64,000 nt of DNA, taken from contig JAGMWG010000020.1 in NCBI GenBank assembly GCA_020744225.1, positions 868,001 through 932,000 on the forward strand, read 5' to 3'. The position numbers and the translations under genes are program-made. The stretch is from Paraphoma chrysanthemicola. Lineage: Eukaryota; Ascomycota; Dothideomycetes; Pleosporales; Phaeosphaeriaceae. Every line of letters begins with the position of its first letter. Within the stretch, counting starts at the first letter, position 1. The notes below the pieces were generated by a model. That model worked only from the letters and a program-made list of their open reading frames with translations, did no database searches and was not told the origin of the DNA. Shown piece after piece: positions 1-12,403 of this stretch.

Positions 1-200
1 ACGTTGCTACAACTCTCGGGCCCGAGCTGAGCTTTGAATAGAAGGCGTTAAGACGATTGATGCGAGTCGGAAACATGATAACATGCATGAGGAGTAGTCC
101 TAGATGTGATCCTCCTACGAAACTATTGGCGTAAGAGGGCCCAGTAAGTCAGGCACTGTCGTAGGCCGTGAAGGAAGATATAGTACATGACTGTCCCTCT
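1..200. other. 3' flank of GH115 gene, nothing recognised
   Basis: Non-coding flank downstream of the minus-strand GH115 stop codon. I see no gene, repeat or RNA in it. Confidence 0.5.
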
Positions 201-3200
201 CTACTGGACTCTGTAGCTTTCAGGCGGACCCAAATAACTTGGCCGCACGCCTCCCAGATCCACCCACGCTGTATTGAGAACTACGCCTGGCTCCAATGCC
301 CATACCTTCAGTGCGTGCTGCCCAGCACCCGTATAGTTAAAGGTCGACTTGCTCTGCCACGCGCTATTTGCTGCCGCAGCAATCCAACCAATCGGTAGAT
401 TTCCCGCGGGCTGATCCTTGATGTACTGCACCGTCTTTGGCGGCTGATTGTCGAACTGCACTGCGTACTTGAGCGGTCTGTTTGGATCGGTGTTGAGCGA
501 CGACGTGGTGACGATGGTAATGTTGACACTGCTGCCTGCAGTGCTGTTAGAGAAGGTGTACAAGTTGTAGGTGAGTGCCGGTCCAGAAGATGTGGTCTGC
601 GTTGCAGCGGTCACTGGGAAAAGAGTCACCCCCGAGAGTGTGCGGCTAAGACCGGGAATGACCTCGCAATTGAGACTACTGGGGTTACCGGTATTGTTCG
701 CTCCAGAGACACTACTCCAGTGCTCTAGCTCAATGGAAATGTGGCCGTCAGATTCAATAAAGCCATTAGAGAAGGTAGATGGCAGAACCGTGTTGTTGTA
801 GGGAAGGATGAGAATTGGCTTGCTGTACTGAGTGCCATACAGTGTTTGCTTCATGAACAACGTAGGTTGTGCCTCTGAGGGGGTGACGATAATCTCAACG
901 TTGCCACTTCCTGCTGGAGCTTTTCCCCAGTCGACAGTAGCCCAGATTCGCACATCGGTAGTGTCGTTAGGTGAAATAGTACCTGATGATCGTGAGAAGC
1001 TGACAAAAGTCGCATTTGCAGTGATGTTCCAGCTGAAAGGCTCCGTCCCAGTTGAAAATATGTCAATCCACTGGCTGCTTACTCCATAAGGCTCGAATGG
1101 AGTAAAAGACAGTGTGTTCGATGATCCGGTGTGATACATATCATCACCGGGTATAGTAGCATTTGTGTTCTGTATTGTGATGCCCATATCACCAGCCAAG
1201 CCACGTTGGGTTGTGGCAATGTACTGAAGGCCTGGCAAGGATTGTCGCATGGGAGCTTGCCAGTATTGGTACCCGAAGTGAGTTTGGTCCATCATATGAT
1301 CCCACTTCCCATCGAGGACCGAGTTGTAACGGACAGTCAAATTTTGATCTTTCGCGAATTGTTCCAAAGCGTGCTGAGCAACAGCATTTGTCGAGGTCCG
1401 CCCTTGCTCAGCGTAGAGGTTGTTCCGCGCTACAGAAATCATGATATCGTAGAACGTGAAGCCAGCTGTTACAGGGTGAAGAACCATCTCAAAAAAGGCT
1501 GGCTTAGTCTCGTCAGGCAAGCTGTCGTGAATCGATTGTGCTGCTGATTGAAGAGTCTGCCATTCTGCAAGCACGCGATCTGCTTCCGTATAGTCGATCA
1601 GACTGTACGTTGTGGGATCCACTAATTCGAACTTGCGGCGTCCGGCTGCAATAGAATAGTTGTTCATGACTTCTGCAGTGCGTAGTGCTGCCGCAGATCC
1701 AAACTCTCGCGCGGACCATTGCTTCAACCACATGGGCGCACTGTCCCTATCCCAGTGGTCGATATCAAAGGCAAGGTCAAAGAAATGGCTGATAGGAATT
1801 TCGAGGGGTTTGATATCGCCAACGTTCACGATCCAAATCTGCCTTGCGCCTCGTTCGTAGGCAAGGTGCATCTGTTCCCAGGTCTTTTGAAGCTGCACCG
1901 TATTAATCCATTTGTAGTCGCGTACCGTCCCAACATAGTCGAAATGGTAGTACACTCCAGCACCACCTGCGCGGCTGGTTTCGCTGGCAAGTGGTAATCG
2001 TCTGATATTTCCAAAATTGTCGTCCGTCCACAGCAAGGTCATGTAATCTGGTACACGCATGCCCGCCTCATAATATCCTTGCACCTCCTTGTAAAGACAC
2101 CACATCTGAGGAAGTTGGTGTGGATCCTGGACGGAAGAGTTTCCGTAGATGCTACTCAAGATTTGTGTCTGAGCAGCCACAACATTCTCAAGAAGTTCTG
2201 TTTCGATGCCTGAGCTTAGTGCTGTATCTCCGGAGCCTCGCATGCCCATGGTATATAGACTTTCATATGGCTTGGCACGTTCTGCGCCATCGAAAAAGAA
2301 TGGGTAGATTGACTTGTTGTTGGTAGACCATGACCACTCGCCCTTGCCAAATGTGCCCCATTCGTTTGTTGCGCGCATCATGGGTTCTGTGTGTGATGTG
2401 CCCATCACGATGCCGTATGCGTCTGCAAGAGCTTGGTTCTTTGGATCGTCCACATTGAACATACTGCCCCACATGGCCGGCCATAGGTAGTTTGCTCGTA
2501 GGCGTAGAAGAAGCTCGAATACTGACTTGTAGAATTCAGAGTTGAAGCCAGGTCCATATTCCAGATCTGGATACTTTGCCTTGATCCAGCCAGTTAATCC
2601 TGGTGCCTCATCGTTGATAAAGAATCCACGGAATCTGACTGAAGGCGATTTCTGAACTCTAGTAGCGTTGATAGCATAGATAATGTCGTGCTTTTGTGGT
2701 GGTGAGTCGGCGAACCAATACCATGGCGATACGCCGATTTGCTCGGATATGCTGTACAACCCATAGATTGTGCCTCGACGATTGGACCCTATAGTTGTGA
2801 GACAGTTTATTCCAACTTCGATGCAAGAACTCACCTGCAACAACCATTGCCCACGCGACGCCAGGCATAGGATTAGTCACTATGGTAGAGACGTGCGCTT
2901 CCCACGTGTTCTCAACCTGGCTAACGTCGATGTTGCCGGCGCTGATGAGGCTATCGATAATCGCAGAGTTACCGATGGTGCCAGCAATGATAGCGCCACC
3001 ATAGCCATTTCCGTCGGCTGAACCACGGTTCTTATACGCAACATTGTACGATATGCTGGAATTGGAGCTCCCAGCTGTTCCGTTCCCCAGCAAGGTTACC
3101 GAGCCATTGGTACCCGTTACCCGACCAAAGTCTGCACCAAGGTCCTCTACTACTCGAAGAACAGCCGGCCAGTCTTCTTGATCCGCAAATATTTGTACAG

Positions 3201-3318
3201 GAGAGCTACTTGAGGCAAGCACTGGACCAGTGCTGTTGAAACTAATGGTTGAGTTTTGTCCGAGGGCAGTTACGCTAACAGCGCAAAGCGCTAAAATGCA
3301 GCAGAAATAAGACCTCAT
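201..3318 (-). CDS. GH115 xylan alpha-1,2-glucuronidase, secreted
   Basis: Glycoside hydrolase family 115 enzymes remove (4-O-methyl)glucuronic acid side chains from xylan; a secreted role in hemicellulose breakdown is inferred. Two exons, 3318-2835 and 2788-201, flank a 46-nt GTGAGT...TATAG intron; the join keeps frame and gives 1,023 residues, the usual size for the family. The start is the ATG at 3318, followed by a hydrophobic signal peptide (MRSYFCCILALCAVSVTALG). Family motifs include RRGTIYGLYSISEQIGVSPW around residue 164, the WYWFADSPP segment after it and FRGFFINDEAPGLTGW. The C-terminal third, rich in Ser, Thr and Asn, fits the beta-sandwich domain of the family. The stop TGA/TAG region is at 201-203. 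The protein appears intact. The catalytic residue was not assigned. Confidence 0.93.
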
Positions 3319-4466
3319 GGTAGTCCGCAACGATTGAGGATAAACACTGAGCGGTGCAAGCCTCTATGGGCGGTCTCTCGTGATTCTTTCTATACGTCTC
3401 CATCCGCGCTATATCGGTATTACCATAGACTAGCTGGGCGACTCACCCGGCTGTTAGTGTAGCGTCTGGATAAATGCTGCCCAAAGTTTAGGCGAAGTGC
3501 CACGCCTTACTGGCCTAGCAGCGGTTTTCTCTCGAATGTCATTGGTGCAGCCGGCGATTCATTTCCAATGGTACATCTGGGAATGCATGGACGGACTCTT
3601 CCAAGGTGCCACTGCCGCTGCCACCACCTGCATATCCAAGTCTTCTTGATTATTTTCTGGAAGGCATAGCACAGAAAGATGCCATGAGACACGACAAGGC
3701 CAGTAGAGCTTGTTCCGGATAAGCAACACCAAGCCTTTCAACCGTAGTGCATGACGATCACTACGCCAACGCTAACTTCAACACAGTCCATTGCCCCACT
3801 GCCAAATTTGTGGAGAAAATGCGAATCCGACGAGACCTTAAAGAACACATGGGTACGAGCCAAACACAAGCAGCGTAGCAAGCTGGTCATGATCTAGGAG
3901 CAAAGCGCATTAGTATGTGTGGACAAAAGGGCAATATTGACCGCTTACGGACCAATTGCAGCCAAACGAGCCTGGTTGAGCGGAGAAATGCCAAAGGGCG
4001 TTGGAATTAAGTACCCCGGCTTCGGAAGCCCCAGCCCCACCCCGCGTTGACGCAAGTAGTTCTAGTCGCGCTTCTGCAAGACCGATTGTTGTGACTAGGA
4101 CCTTGTAATCTCTTGTAGTCTCCTCAAAATTAACAGTATTAGATATCGCTGAACCAGAGCGCGAGGGATGAAACTCCGTTCGTTGTGGGCGGTGAATTTT
4201 GTTGCGCCTGTTCGCCAGAAGAAGCTACCAAGCTGCGCTGTCCGGCACCAGGTGACGCAATGATTCGTGCGCTTCCTCACCTGGCACCAACTAGCCTTGT
4301 AAAAGTCAACAGAGACATTACCCTTGACAGTGCAGGCGTATTAATACCTCTGATGCCGGAGCAGGCTCCGCATTCATAGTCAGCATGGCTGCCACCATGC
4401 GCACACGCTCTTTCGAATTTATCTGTGCAAAATATAACATGGATAAGCTGTTTGTGTCAAGACCAC
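3319..4466. other. Intergenic, no supported gene
   Basis: Promoter side of the GH115 gene and 3' side of the HET locus. Only short overlapping frames without domain features are present (for example 4185-4379). Confidence 0.5.
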
Positions 4467-7215
4467 CTATCGAATCCAGAATTTTTGTGGCTTCTCGCTA
4501 TCCCTCACACATTGTCCATCCATAGCACCATCCACGTACGCCGGTCCCACAAACGTGAAGTATCTCTCATCCTTTCTTAACACAACAGGTAACCTGCATC
4601 CATACAGAACGCACACAAGGTCGTTTGCCTTCACATCTCGTAGGCCCAAACCCAGGCTTCCTTCAGTTGTCGTGAAGACCGACCGGTTGATGACCCGGGC
4701 AAATATCTTGGAGAATGCTTCATCTAGGCGGTCCCATATTTTTGCAACAGAAACGCCTTCTTCAAATTCAATCCTACGCTTCCAAAAGTGCCAACGCAAG
4801 CTTCTTTCGACATCTTGGCCCATTTGGTCCATGACTTGGCGCTTTCCCCCTGCGACCATCTCTAGAAAGCGGTTATCCCGACTCTGTGCGGCCTCGTTTG
4901 GGTATCGGAGCTGTAGGGACTTGGTGGCGAATGTTTCGATTGCTTGAAGATCAGATTTCATTAAACCAAAACGGATATGCTTCTCTGCGATCTGCGAAGC
5001 GGGCAACTTGGGGTATGTCTGAAGCTCCTCTACGCGTCCAACGCAGACTCCTCTTGTCCGTAGTAGGTTGTTTTTGACTTCGGCGTTTGCTTTCCGGCCC
5101 TGATCTGCGGAATACATCTCAGGAGGAATACCTGGGTTTCGCAAACGAAAATCGCGAAGCCATGACGGAGACGGGGGCACGGACTTGGACGTATATGCGT
5201 GAAAATAGCAAAGAACATCCAAATTCTGATCGTGGTTAATTAGATGCGTCGTGACTCTCTGAACGAGTCCTGCGTAGGTCATTTTATAGTCGACCTTCAT
5301 CTCGTTCCGGTAGAATTTTGGTGAAATGCCACGAATAGCATAGATTCTATCAAGATCTTCTGTTGCCTTCAAGGTTGAAGACTCCCAAAGCACACTTAGG
5401 AATTTTCGGGCTGGGTCCGTTGTGCTAAGAGCCAGTAGGGATTTTGGCCGCATGACGCTCTTCACGTCACGAAGCTTCGGCTGACGAAGGACGTTCCTAA
5501 GAAGCCTTTTGAACTGATTCATGTGACTGTCTTATCACCACACTGTACAGTGCATGCTCGATTTGTTCGAAGAGCCGCAGCTATCTCTTGTACAACCTAA
5601 GAAGAGGGAGTAAAATAAGTGCATGTTTTGTACGGGCTTTAGTGGATGTTATGCTTACCCATACGCGACACCAATAATCCCGAGAAACTATGTCGTCCAG
5701 ATCGCTGCGCAGGCGGGAAGGGTCCTGCTTGGACAAGTCGTTGATACCAAGACTGACCAGCTCCATCGCTCGATCGCTTGCCTCAGATCCTTTCCCCAAC
5801 CAAGCTATCACCTCTTTGGCAGCGCTATAGATCTTCGTCATTTGCGATACCTGGTAGTCTCTCTCCTGTACGACTTGTTGATTAATACACACAGCATCGG
5901 CCCACACTACAATGCACTTCTCTTGCTTGCGCAGTGCGGACAGTGCTTGGTGCAGATTTGCTGTGACGTAAAATGGCTGACCATCAACCAGAATCTTGTG
6001 CGTTTTACCAGTGCCTCCCCAGAAATATGACAGGGCGATGAAATCTGGCTTCAACCTGGCCTGCAAATCATAGCACTCCATCGTACACAAAACTGTGTCT
6101 CCCACATCCTTCCCCTCGATCTTCAATAGGCGAATCTCGAAACCGGCGAGCCGTGGACATTGAGGACTAGGATATCGTATCGGATGCTTGCTATACAAGC
6201 GGTCGTTCAAGCCGTCTCTCAGTGTCTGTTCTTCTCTAGTCATCTGATCTTCCTGGATTAATTGTGTTGCAGCTTCCTTAATTGCAGCTGAACCTCCTCC
6301 ACTCACGTTGGGCTTATGCTTCACTTGAGTTCTTGCAGCTGTTTTCTCTGTCGCTTTGGTCGCAAGTTTGGGTGACGGCAACACGACCTCAGGCCTTGAT
6401 TTCTTCTCCCTAGGTTTTCGCTTCCCCTGCGACCTCTGATGCCGCCTTCTTTCTACATTCTTCAATTTGCGGAGCTGCTGGTTGAGCTCCACCAAAGTGC
6501 CCGCCTCAGAATCAAATGAAGCTGCAACACGCTCACAATCCTCATAATGGCTATCTGAAGAGGCCAGTGAAAGGGATTCAGCAGCGCTGTAGAATGAAAC
6601 AAGATCTGTCATGTCGATCTCCGACTCAAGTGGAAAACTGTTAGTATTTGCTCTTGGTGTCCGGGATGGCGGAAAGCCACAGGTTTCCTCATGTTACCCC
6701 AATCTTTGCATGCTCCCTTCACTACTTCCAGCTCCCAACGGTCTATCATTGGCACCCAGAAGTCTAGGCCGGGGGATCATCGAAATATCTTGCAATGCTA
6801 GCTCATCCACCTTTCGGTCGCCGCGAAGTGTTCTAGTGGTCTCTTGAGGCGATTTGTCGGGTGTGACTCCATCATTTTCGTCCAGTGGCACCACGCTAGA
6901 CTCGCTGACGTTGATTTTACCTGAATTCTCCGTTTGGTCAGGTTGCATGAGGACAAACGTTCGATGAGCATTTTCCCATGATTTAAAGACCCTCTTATCT
7001 GCTTTTAGAGACTCGATCTCTAACTCGACTAGATGCTTCTTGCTAGGCGTCACTCATTTGTCTGAAAAGACTTTGAGGTCGTAGACAGCCTTTGTCGACA
7101 GATTGTGAGCCGAGTAGGACGGACCATACGCGCTTTGCGATGTAAAAGAGACTAGTCGTATGTTACTGTCGATGAGATCGCCTATCCGCGGCTGTCCTTT
7201 ACGTGAAATACCCAT
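4467..7215 (-). pseudogene. HET-domain protein gene with a frameshift
   Basis: HET domains act in fungal heterokaryon incompatibility. The central exon (6637-5659) holds canonical HET blocks: ALSYFWGG, VWADAVCINQQ and RDYWCRVW. A 62-nt intron (5658-5597) joins CRVW to VVQEIAAALRT, exactly as in the family. The frame then meets TGA at 5521-5519, directly where the next long frame starts out of phase at 5522; one missing base inside the expected KTVTW segment explains it. The remaining 350 residues (WESSTLKATEDLDRIYAI, then a C-terminal region) are ordinary HET sequence. Upstream, 7053-6698 joins in frame through a 60-nt intron (6697-6638), and an ATG at 7215 opens the same frame but meets TGA at 7056-7054; this may be a nonsense change or an unrecognised intron. 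The HET assignment is secure; non-function rests on a single base that could also be a sequencing error. Confidence 0.8.
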
Positions 7216-8744
7216 TGTCGATCAAGTTTTCCTACAGCTTCCCCTCCTATGATGCGCGGGACAAGTCTGCTCGAACTCGATAATAATGAATTCGTTCATC
7301 GAGGATGATTTCACAAAATTCCTTAATGCTGTGTGGTAGTGCACGTTCTGCCTTGCAAGAAGGAAAGTGCCGAGATGGCGGAGGCTTTGTCGCACGTTTC
7401 TGCCACGCACGTAGGCCGCTCAAGCTGGCGGAGGCTGTGTCGCATGTAGTCCTCCAGTGTGGCTGTCGAGGCAAATCTCCAATTCGTTGCTCTCTATCTT
7501 TTCAGTTTGATTACGAGGTTAAGTGTGCATGTGTGTGCTTGGCAAGGGAAAAAGAGGGGCAGTGTCGCCGCTGTGTTGTTTCAGCTGAAGTCTGCGCCAC
7601 GCAAGAGATGCGGAGCGTCCCAGAGCGCTAAGTTAGCGCTGACGGTCAGCTATTTGAACGCGCACTTACCCCAACTTCTATCTACCCCATTCGCATTCAT
7701 GGTGTTCAGGTTTGTCGTCTTTTTTCTTTCTGGCGCAGGAGGCGTTCGGAGCCTTTCGACTTTTTTTTAATTTCCAAAAACTTCATAAATCGGGTACGTA
7801 GCTCCAAAACTAAGTTGTCGGCCTCAGACTGAATTCTTTCGCAGTGCCCGATGCTCGCCAAGTCCATCAGAGGGTGGCTGCTGTCCCGATCCTTGAACGT
7901 CGAAACACTTCGCAGCTTGTCGCAACGGCTCATCAGTATCCGCCTTGCTACAAGCTTCGAAGTCGGTGCACCTTCGGGCTAGTGACGAGTGTGTTCCTTC
8001 GTGTTCCCGGTATCGTCATTTGCACCGACGTCAAGGGGACCCCAGTCCGAAACGACAAAACAAATCTCCAGCATGAGCAGACGCCTCTACGTGGCGCTGG
8101 ACATCAGTACTTGCGGGACTCAAAAGTCTTGTTGGAGGAAGCCAAGGCTGCTTGATGAGGGTGGAATATTTAATTATGAGAAAATCAAAATCGAAAATCA
8201 GTATCAGCGTGTCCCTTGAAGCAAGAAATGTTGTCAGACGTGAGATATTGCTACAAAGAAAGCTTTGAAGTGCTGCTAGAATGAGGCGCAGGTGTGCACG
8301 TACGAAAAGCGGAGCAGATAGGCGAGGCTAAAGCAATGCAAGTACAGTACCAGGTATGCACGTCGACTGGCTGTGTAAGCTACGTGTCGAAATTCAAAAA
8401 GTCCCTTTTCGCATCGCCGAAGCATGCGAACGCTCATTTCCCCACCTGCCAAGGCTAAGTCGGGTACGGGACGCGAGCTCTGTGTACGAAGGATGCTAAA
8501 TGTACAGTGAACTTCGCACCTTGCATTTGACACAGATCATCTTACTGATGCAGGGAAAACTTCCCGGGTCTCAGAAGCGCGGTGTCAAAGAAGCAAAACC
8601 AGGTTGCTCCGCTCGACCTGCATGTGGTTTATGTATTGAAAGTGTATGCAGGGTTACGCATGCAACTGCTTCATAGTTGGCAAGTGGTAGCACATGTTAA
8701 GACTCATGAGAAACATGCCGTCGCATTAGGTCTAGAAGACTAAG
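7216..8744. other. Intergenic, no convincing gene
   Basis: About 1.5 kb. There is a 21-22 bp imperfect direct repeat (7376-7397 and 7425-7446, GGCGGAGGCT core). Short frames at 7706-7933 (-) and 8073-8219 (+, MSRRLYVALDIS start) are protein-like but too short to name. Confidence 0.4.
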
Positions 8745-9186
8745 CTACTCGACCATGCAGCCAACCTCAATGTTATTTCCGACCGGATCGAAAATGAACG
8801 TCGCGTAGTATTTGGGATCCATGCCGGGCCTAAGTCCAGGCGGCCCGTTATCTTTGGCCCCTGCCGCTATGGCCGCAGCATAGAAAGCATCCACGGCGGC
8901 GGAGTCTGTTTCACCAGGTCAGACAACAAGGAACGACGCTCAATTGATTTTGACATGTCGAGGCGGGCTTACCTGGGGCTTGAAACGCGAAGTGAATGGT
9001 CGAGTGCGAGTCCTTTGGGTCAATGGCCACCCACAAGTCAGGAGACTGATTCCCAAAGCCAGTTATGCCATTTGGAAAACTCTTGAGCTTTTCGTAGCTC
9101 AGAGGTTGCAGGGCTTTGGTATAGAAGTCCACAACAGCGGCATGCTCGCTGGCGCCAGCCTTGATCATGACGTGTGAGATTGGCAT
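8745..9186 (-). CDS. VOC/glyoxalase-family protein
   Basis: Two exons, 9186-8973 and 8905-8745, with a 67-nt intron (GTAAGC...AACAG) give 124 residues. The start MPISHVMIKA is the first beta strand of a vicinal-oxygen-chelate fold, followed by AVVDFYTKALQPLSYE and, after the intron, DAFYAAAIAAGAKDNGPPG and FIFDPVGNNIEVGC, the last being the canonical C-terminal strand with the metal-ligand Glu. VOC proteins include glyoxalase I, dioxygenases and bleomycin-binding proteins; small fungal ones of this type have no assigned substrate. Splice sites are canonical, and the protein has the full single-module length. It looks intact. Confidence 0.88.
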
Positions 9187-10333
9187 ATTGTAGATGCGGG
9201 AGAATTGAATAGTTGAGAGTTTGCAATAATGTATAGCCTCGTCAAACCGAGCATGAAGTACTTATAGATAGAATTGCACTTCCTGCTTCGATGGTCGACA
9301 TCATCAAACCTCGGCGTCAGGGTTTGCGATGAGTAAGCTAATACCAGTCTCAGCTCACGAATATCGTGCATCAAGTCATCGATGGCCATCCGTTGTGATA
9401 TTGCCAGCGAAGCCAAGATACGAGATCGGTACTGTCATGCTTGCATGCATTGCCGGGTATGCTATCCGGAGAGGCATGTTGGCTTTGAAGATGCATGGAT
9501 CGTAAGACGTCTGGCCATCTGGCTAGCACGAAAGGAATGCGGGGTCGGAGGGACGCCTGTGTTCTTTATCTGACAGCATGCTCGTGCTTAGTCAAAGGGT
9601 TGGTCTCAGAGGTACGCTAGTGAACGACAGCCCAGAACGGCTGCTCAGCGTAAAGCCAAGCATGTTTACCCGGACACCATTCACTGTACATGGTAAATTT
9701 GTATAAGTGAGCGGCGCACCCTGCTTGTTAAGCATAATGAATGCTGCACCATGTGCAGGTCGTGTCTCAGACCAGACTAGGTACCTACCAAGGTAAGTAG
9801 ACGACCTCGGAAACGGGTGGTCGCAGCCCGGAGGCCAGGCTGCGGTCCTGGTTGTGGCTTCAGCGCCCAGCATTTAGTTGTCGCAGTATTGCGCTCTTCA
9901 CCAGTCATTTGAGGAAGTCATTGGCCGCAATCGCTGGCATACCTTGGTTGCGAGAGCTATTGGAAGATAGCGCCAAGACTAATACGAACTTCGTGCTGCA
10001 ACTTTCAGCCCTACTGTACGCCATCGCCAAAACCAGTGATTAGTCACTTACATAGGCGCTGACGACCCTGTAGCAATAAGCGGCAGAGAGTAGATGCCGT
10101 TGCACATCACCCGGCCAATCGTCCTGTTCAGAATGGTACACTTTAACTCAATTGACTGTAAGCGTACCAGAGCGTCCGACTCGTGTTACTCTATTCGACT
10201 GACCTGGACTGGTAAATCAACTCGGTGGAAGCTTCTTGGAGACCTTCATCCACCTCCAAGAGTGGTCACCTTCAGGCTCAACCTCTTGATCTCCACACTT
10301 TTCCTGTCCGAGATCCTCTGACCACCGTTCGAC
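9187..10333. other. Intergenic, nothing recognised
   Basis: About 1.1 kb separating two divergent genes. Short frames (9592-9873 minus, 9852-10043 plus) show no domain or start context that supports a gene. Confidence 0.45.
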
Positions 10334-12283
10334 ATGGCGGCATCACCACTCCCAGGCCGATCAATTTTTGGTTGGCACTCAGGGGAGCGCACTGTACAGG
10401 AGATGCTTGGGGTCTCCACCGCCTCGCGACCCAACCCGACGTCGCTTGAGTTCCCACCGGCGCACGGCGCCCGGATTGCCAGCAATCATCTTTTCAGCCT
10501 AGGTGCCCTTGATGATGAGGGTCGCCCGTGGAGCACCATCTGGGGCGGTGAGCGAGGCTTTGCGAAGCGCATTGCCAAAGGTGTTCTCGAGATCCGTGCG
10601 CTCGTCGACCGTCAGTACGATCCCGTTGCGCAGGCTCTGCTGGCTTCGACCACGCAAGGCGAGACTGCGCGGCCCGTTACGACAGAACAAAAGTTTATGA
10701 GCGGTCTGAGCATCGACTTTGATTCTAGAGACCGAGTCAAAGTCATGGGGAGACTGCTCACCGGTGAGGCAAGAGACTACGACGACAAGGTAGGAGAGAT
10801 ACAGCTAGCCATGGCTGTCCAAGAGAGCACGGGAAACTGCCCCAAGTACATCAACAAAAGAGATATCCAAGCACATGTGCCATCGCCGCGCCTTGTTTCA
10901 ACTTCGCTACCCTTACCTCAGCAGGCTGTCGACCTCATCCATAAGACAGATATCATTTTCATTTCGTCGACTAACGGCGACTCCATGGACACCAACCATC
11001 GCGGTGGCCCAGTAGGATTCGTGCGTGTGGCCAGCAACGAAGTCGGAAGAGAGGACGGCAGCGGAGGCGTGGTCTTGGTTTATCCGGAATACTCTGGCAA
11101 CCGCTTTTACCAGAGTCTCGGCAACCTCTACCTGAATCCCAAGATCGGCATTGTTGTTCCAGACTTCGAAACTTCAGATGTGCTCTACCTGACAGGTACA
11201 GCTCAGCTGCTGCTTGGTAAGCAGGCGACCACGGTGATGCCGCACTGTAAGCTGGCATTGCAAATTCGAATTCAATCGGCGCGCCTTGTTGCCGATGGCC
11301 TGCCGTTCCGCGGCCGCCTTGGTGAGATGTCACCCTACGCCCCTCCCGTCCGTGCGCTGGCTAGCGAGCCTGGCGTGCTGAAGACCACCGCGTCAGCTGC
11401 AACATTGGTCACGGCGGAGTTGTTGAAGCGCGAGGTCATTACACCCAGCATCAGCCGTTACACGTTCGCCCTGCATGCATCCGATGCTACGGCGGCGAGC
11501 GGCGAGAAGATTCCCATCAAGCCCTGGCATGCTGGACAGCATGTCACGCTCGACTTTAGTGGCGAGCTAGACCGTGGTCACATGCACATGAATGACGACA
11601 ACCCGCAAAGCCTCAACGACGACTACGTGCGTACTTTCACCATCACCAACCTCCCGCCTGCCCATCAGCTAGACGAAGAGACTCAGATAGACGATGCAAC
11701 GTCGTTGGAGATTACGGTACGCAAGCATGGTCCTGCTACAGGGTTTCTCTGGGCTCATGACATGCGAGTACCCTTGAAGCTGCCGGTCCTGGGATTCGGT
11801 GGAGACGAAAGTTTCCGGCTACCCTCAGAAGGAGTGGCACTGAGTACTGAGAGAAATTCCCAGTCTCTTGATCAGGTGGTCATCGTTGCAGCTGGAGTCG
11901 GCATCACGCCGCTCCTCGCACAGGCTGGTGGTGTCCTGACTGCCGAATCCCAAACCAAGGCCAGTCTAAGAGTCCTCTGGACCCTTCGAGCAGAGGACCT
12001 ACCCTTGGCCGTGAACACGTTCGCGAGGGTGGCCGGACTCGCTTCGCGGACGAGACTATTCGTCACTGGCTTGACGGCCTGTCTTGACCATTTGCTGGAT
12101 GAATTGAAGCAAGAGGGAGCTGATGTCGTGGCTGGCAGGATGAGTGAGCCAGATGTGCTGGCGCCGAGTAAAGTCGATGGACGCCAGACCAAGTACTATA
12201 TTTGCACAGGCGCCGAACTTTCTAAGACTTTGTTGGTCTGGCTGGCTGGGCAGTCTGTCGTTACTGAAAATTTTGCTTATTGA
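10334..12283 (+). CDS. PNPOx-like / ferredoxin-NADP reductase-like fusion oxidoreductase
   Basis: Single-exon gene of 649 residues from ATG 10334. The N-terminal half (about residues 40-330) resembles the FMN-binding split barrel of pyridoxamine 5'-phosphate oxidase-like proteins (FSLGALDDEGRPWSTIWGG near residue 50; later HRGGPVGFVRV and YPEYSGNRFYQSLGNL). The C-terminal half (about 365-649) is an FAD/NAD(P) reductase: RTFTITN near 432 is the flavin-binding RxYS/T motif and AAGVGITPLLAQ near 518 is the nucleotide-binding GxGxTP motif. Such fusions occur in fungi and bacteria, and their substrates are mostly unknown. A cysteine-ligated 2Fe-2S domain is not visible at the C terminus. Inferred role: cytosolic flavin-dependent redox enzyme. 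Confidence 0.88.
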   Translation: MAASPLPGRSIFGWHSGERTVQEMLGVSTASRPNPTSLEFPPAHGARIASNHLFSLGALDDEGRPWSTIWGGERGFAKRIAKGVLEIRALVDRQYDPVAQALLASTTQGETARPVTTEQKFMSGLSIDFDSRDRVKVMGRLLTGEARDYDDKVGEIQLAMAVQESTGNCPKYINKRDIQAHVPSPRLVSTSLPLPQQAVDLIHKTDIIFISSTNGDSMDTNHRGGPVGFVRVASNEVGREDGSGGVVLVYPEYSGNRFYQSLGNLYLNPKIGIVVPDFETSDVLYLTGTAQLLLGKQATTVMPHCKLALQIRIQSARLVADGLPFRGRLGEMSPYAPPVRALASEPGVLKTTASAATLVTAELLKREVITPSISRYTFALHASDATAASGEKIPIKPWHAGQHVTLDFSGELDRGHMHMNDDNPQSLNDDYVRTFTITNLPPAHQLDEETQIDDATSLEITVRKHGPATGFLWAHDMRVPLKLPVLGFGGDESFRLPSEGVALSTERNSQSLDQVVIVAAGVGITPLLAQAGGVLTAESQTKASLRVLWTLRAEDLPLAVNTFARVAGLASRTRLFVTGLTACLDHLLDELKQEGADVVAGRMSEPDVLAPSKVDGRQTKYYICTGAELSKTLLVWLAGQSVVTENFAY

Positions 12284-12403
12284 TTAAGCGTGTGCGTTAT
12301 ATGTAGATTCTTCTGAGCTTAAGGTCTTATGAGGAAGATGGCGGTCTTGAAGTGCTCAGATAGTATGTTTGAAGAGTGTTATAATGAATATCCGGGCAAA
12401 CAA

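Noticed and set aside
7706..7933. 75-residue charged minus-strand frame
   Set aside because: Protein-like but too short, no recognised domain and no flanking exons found.
7989..8219. MSRRLYVALDIS frame resembling an Hsp70-like start
   Set aside because: Only about 12 residues are suggestive and no ATPase motifs follow.
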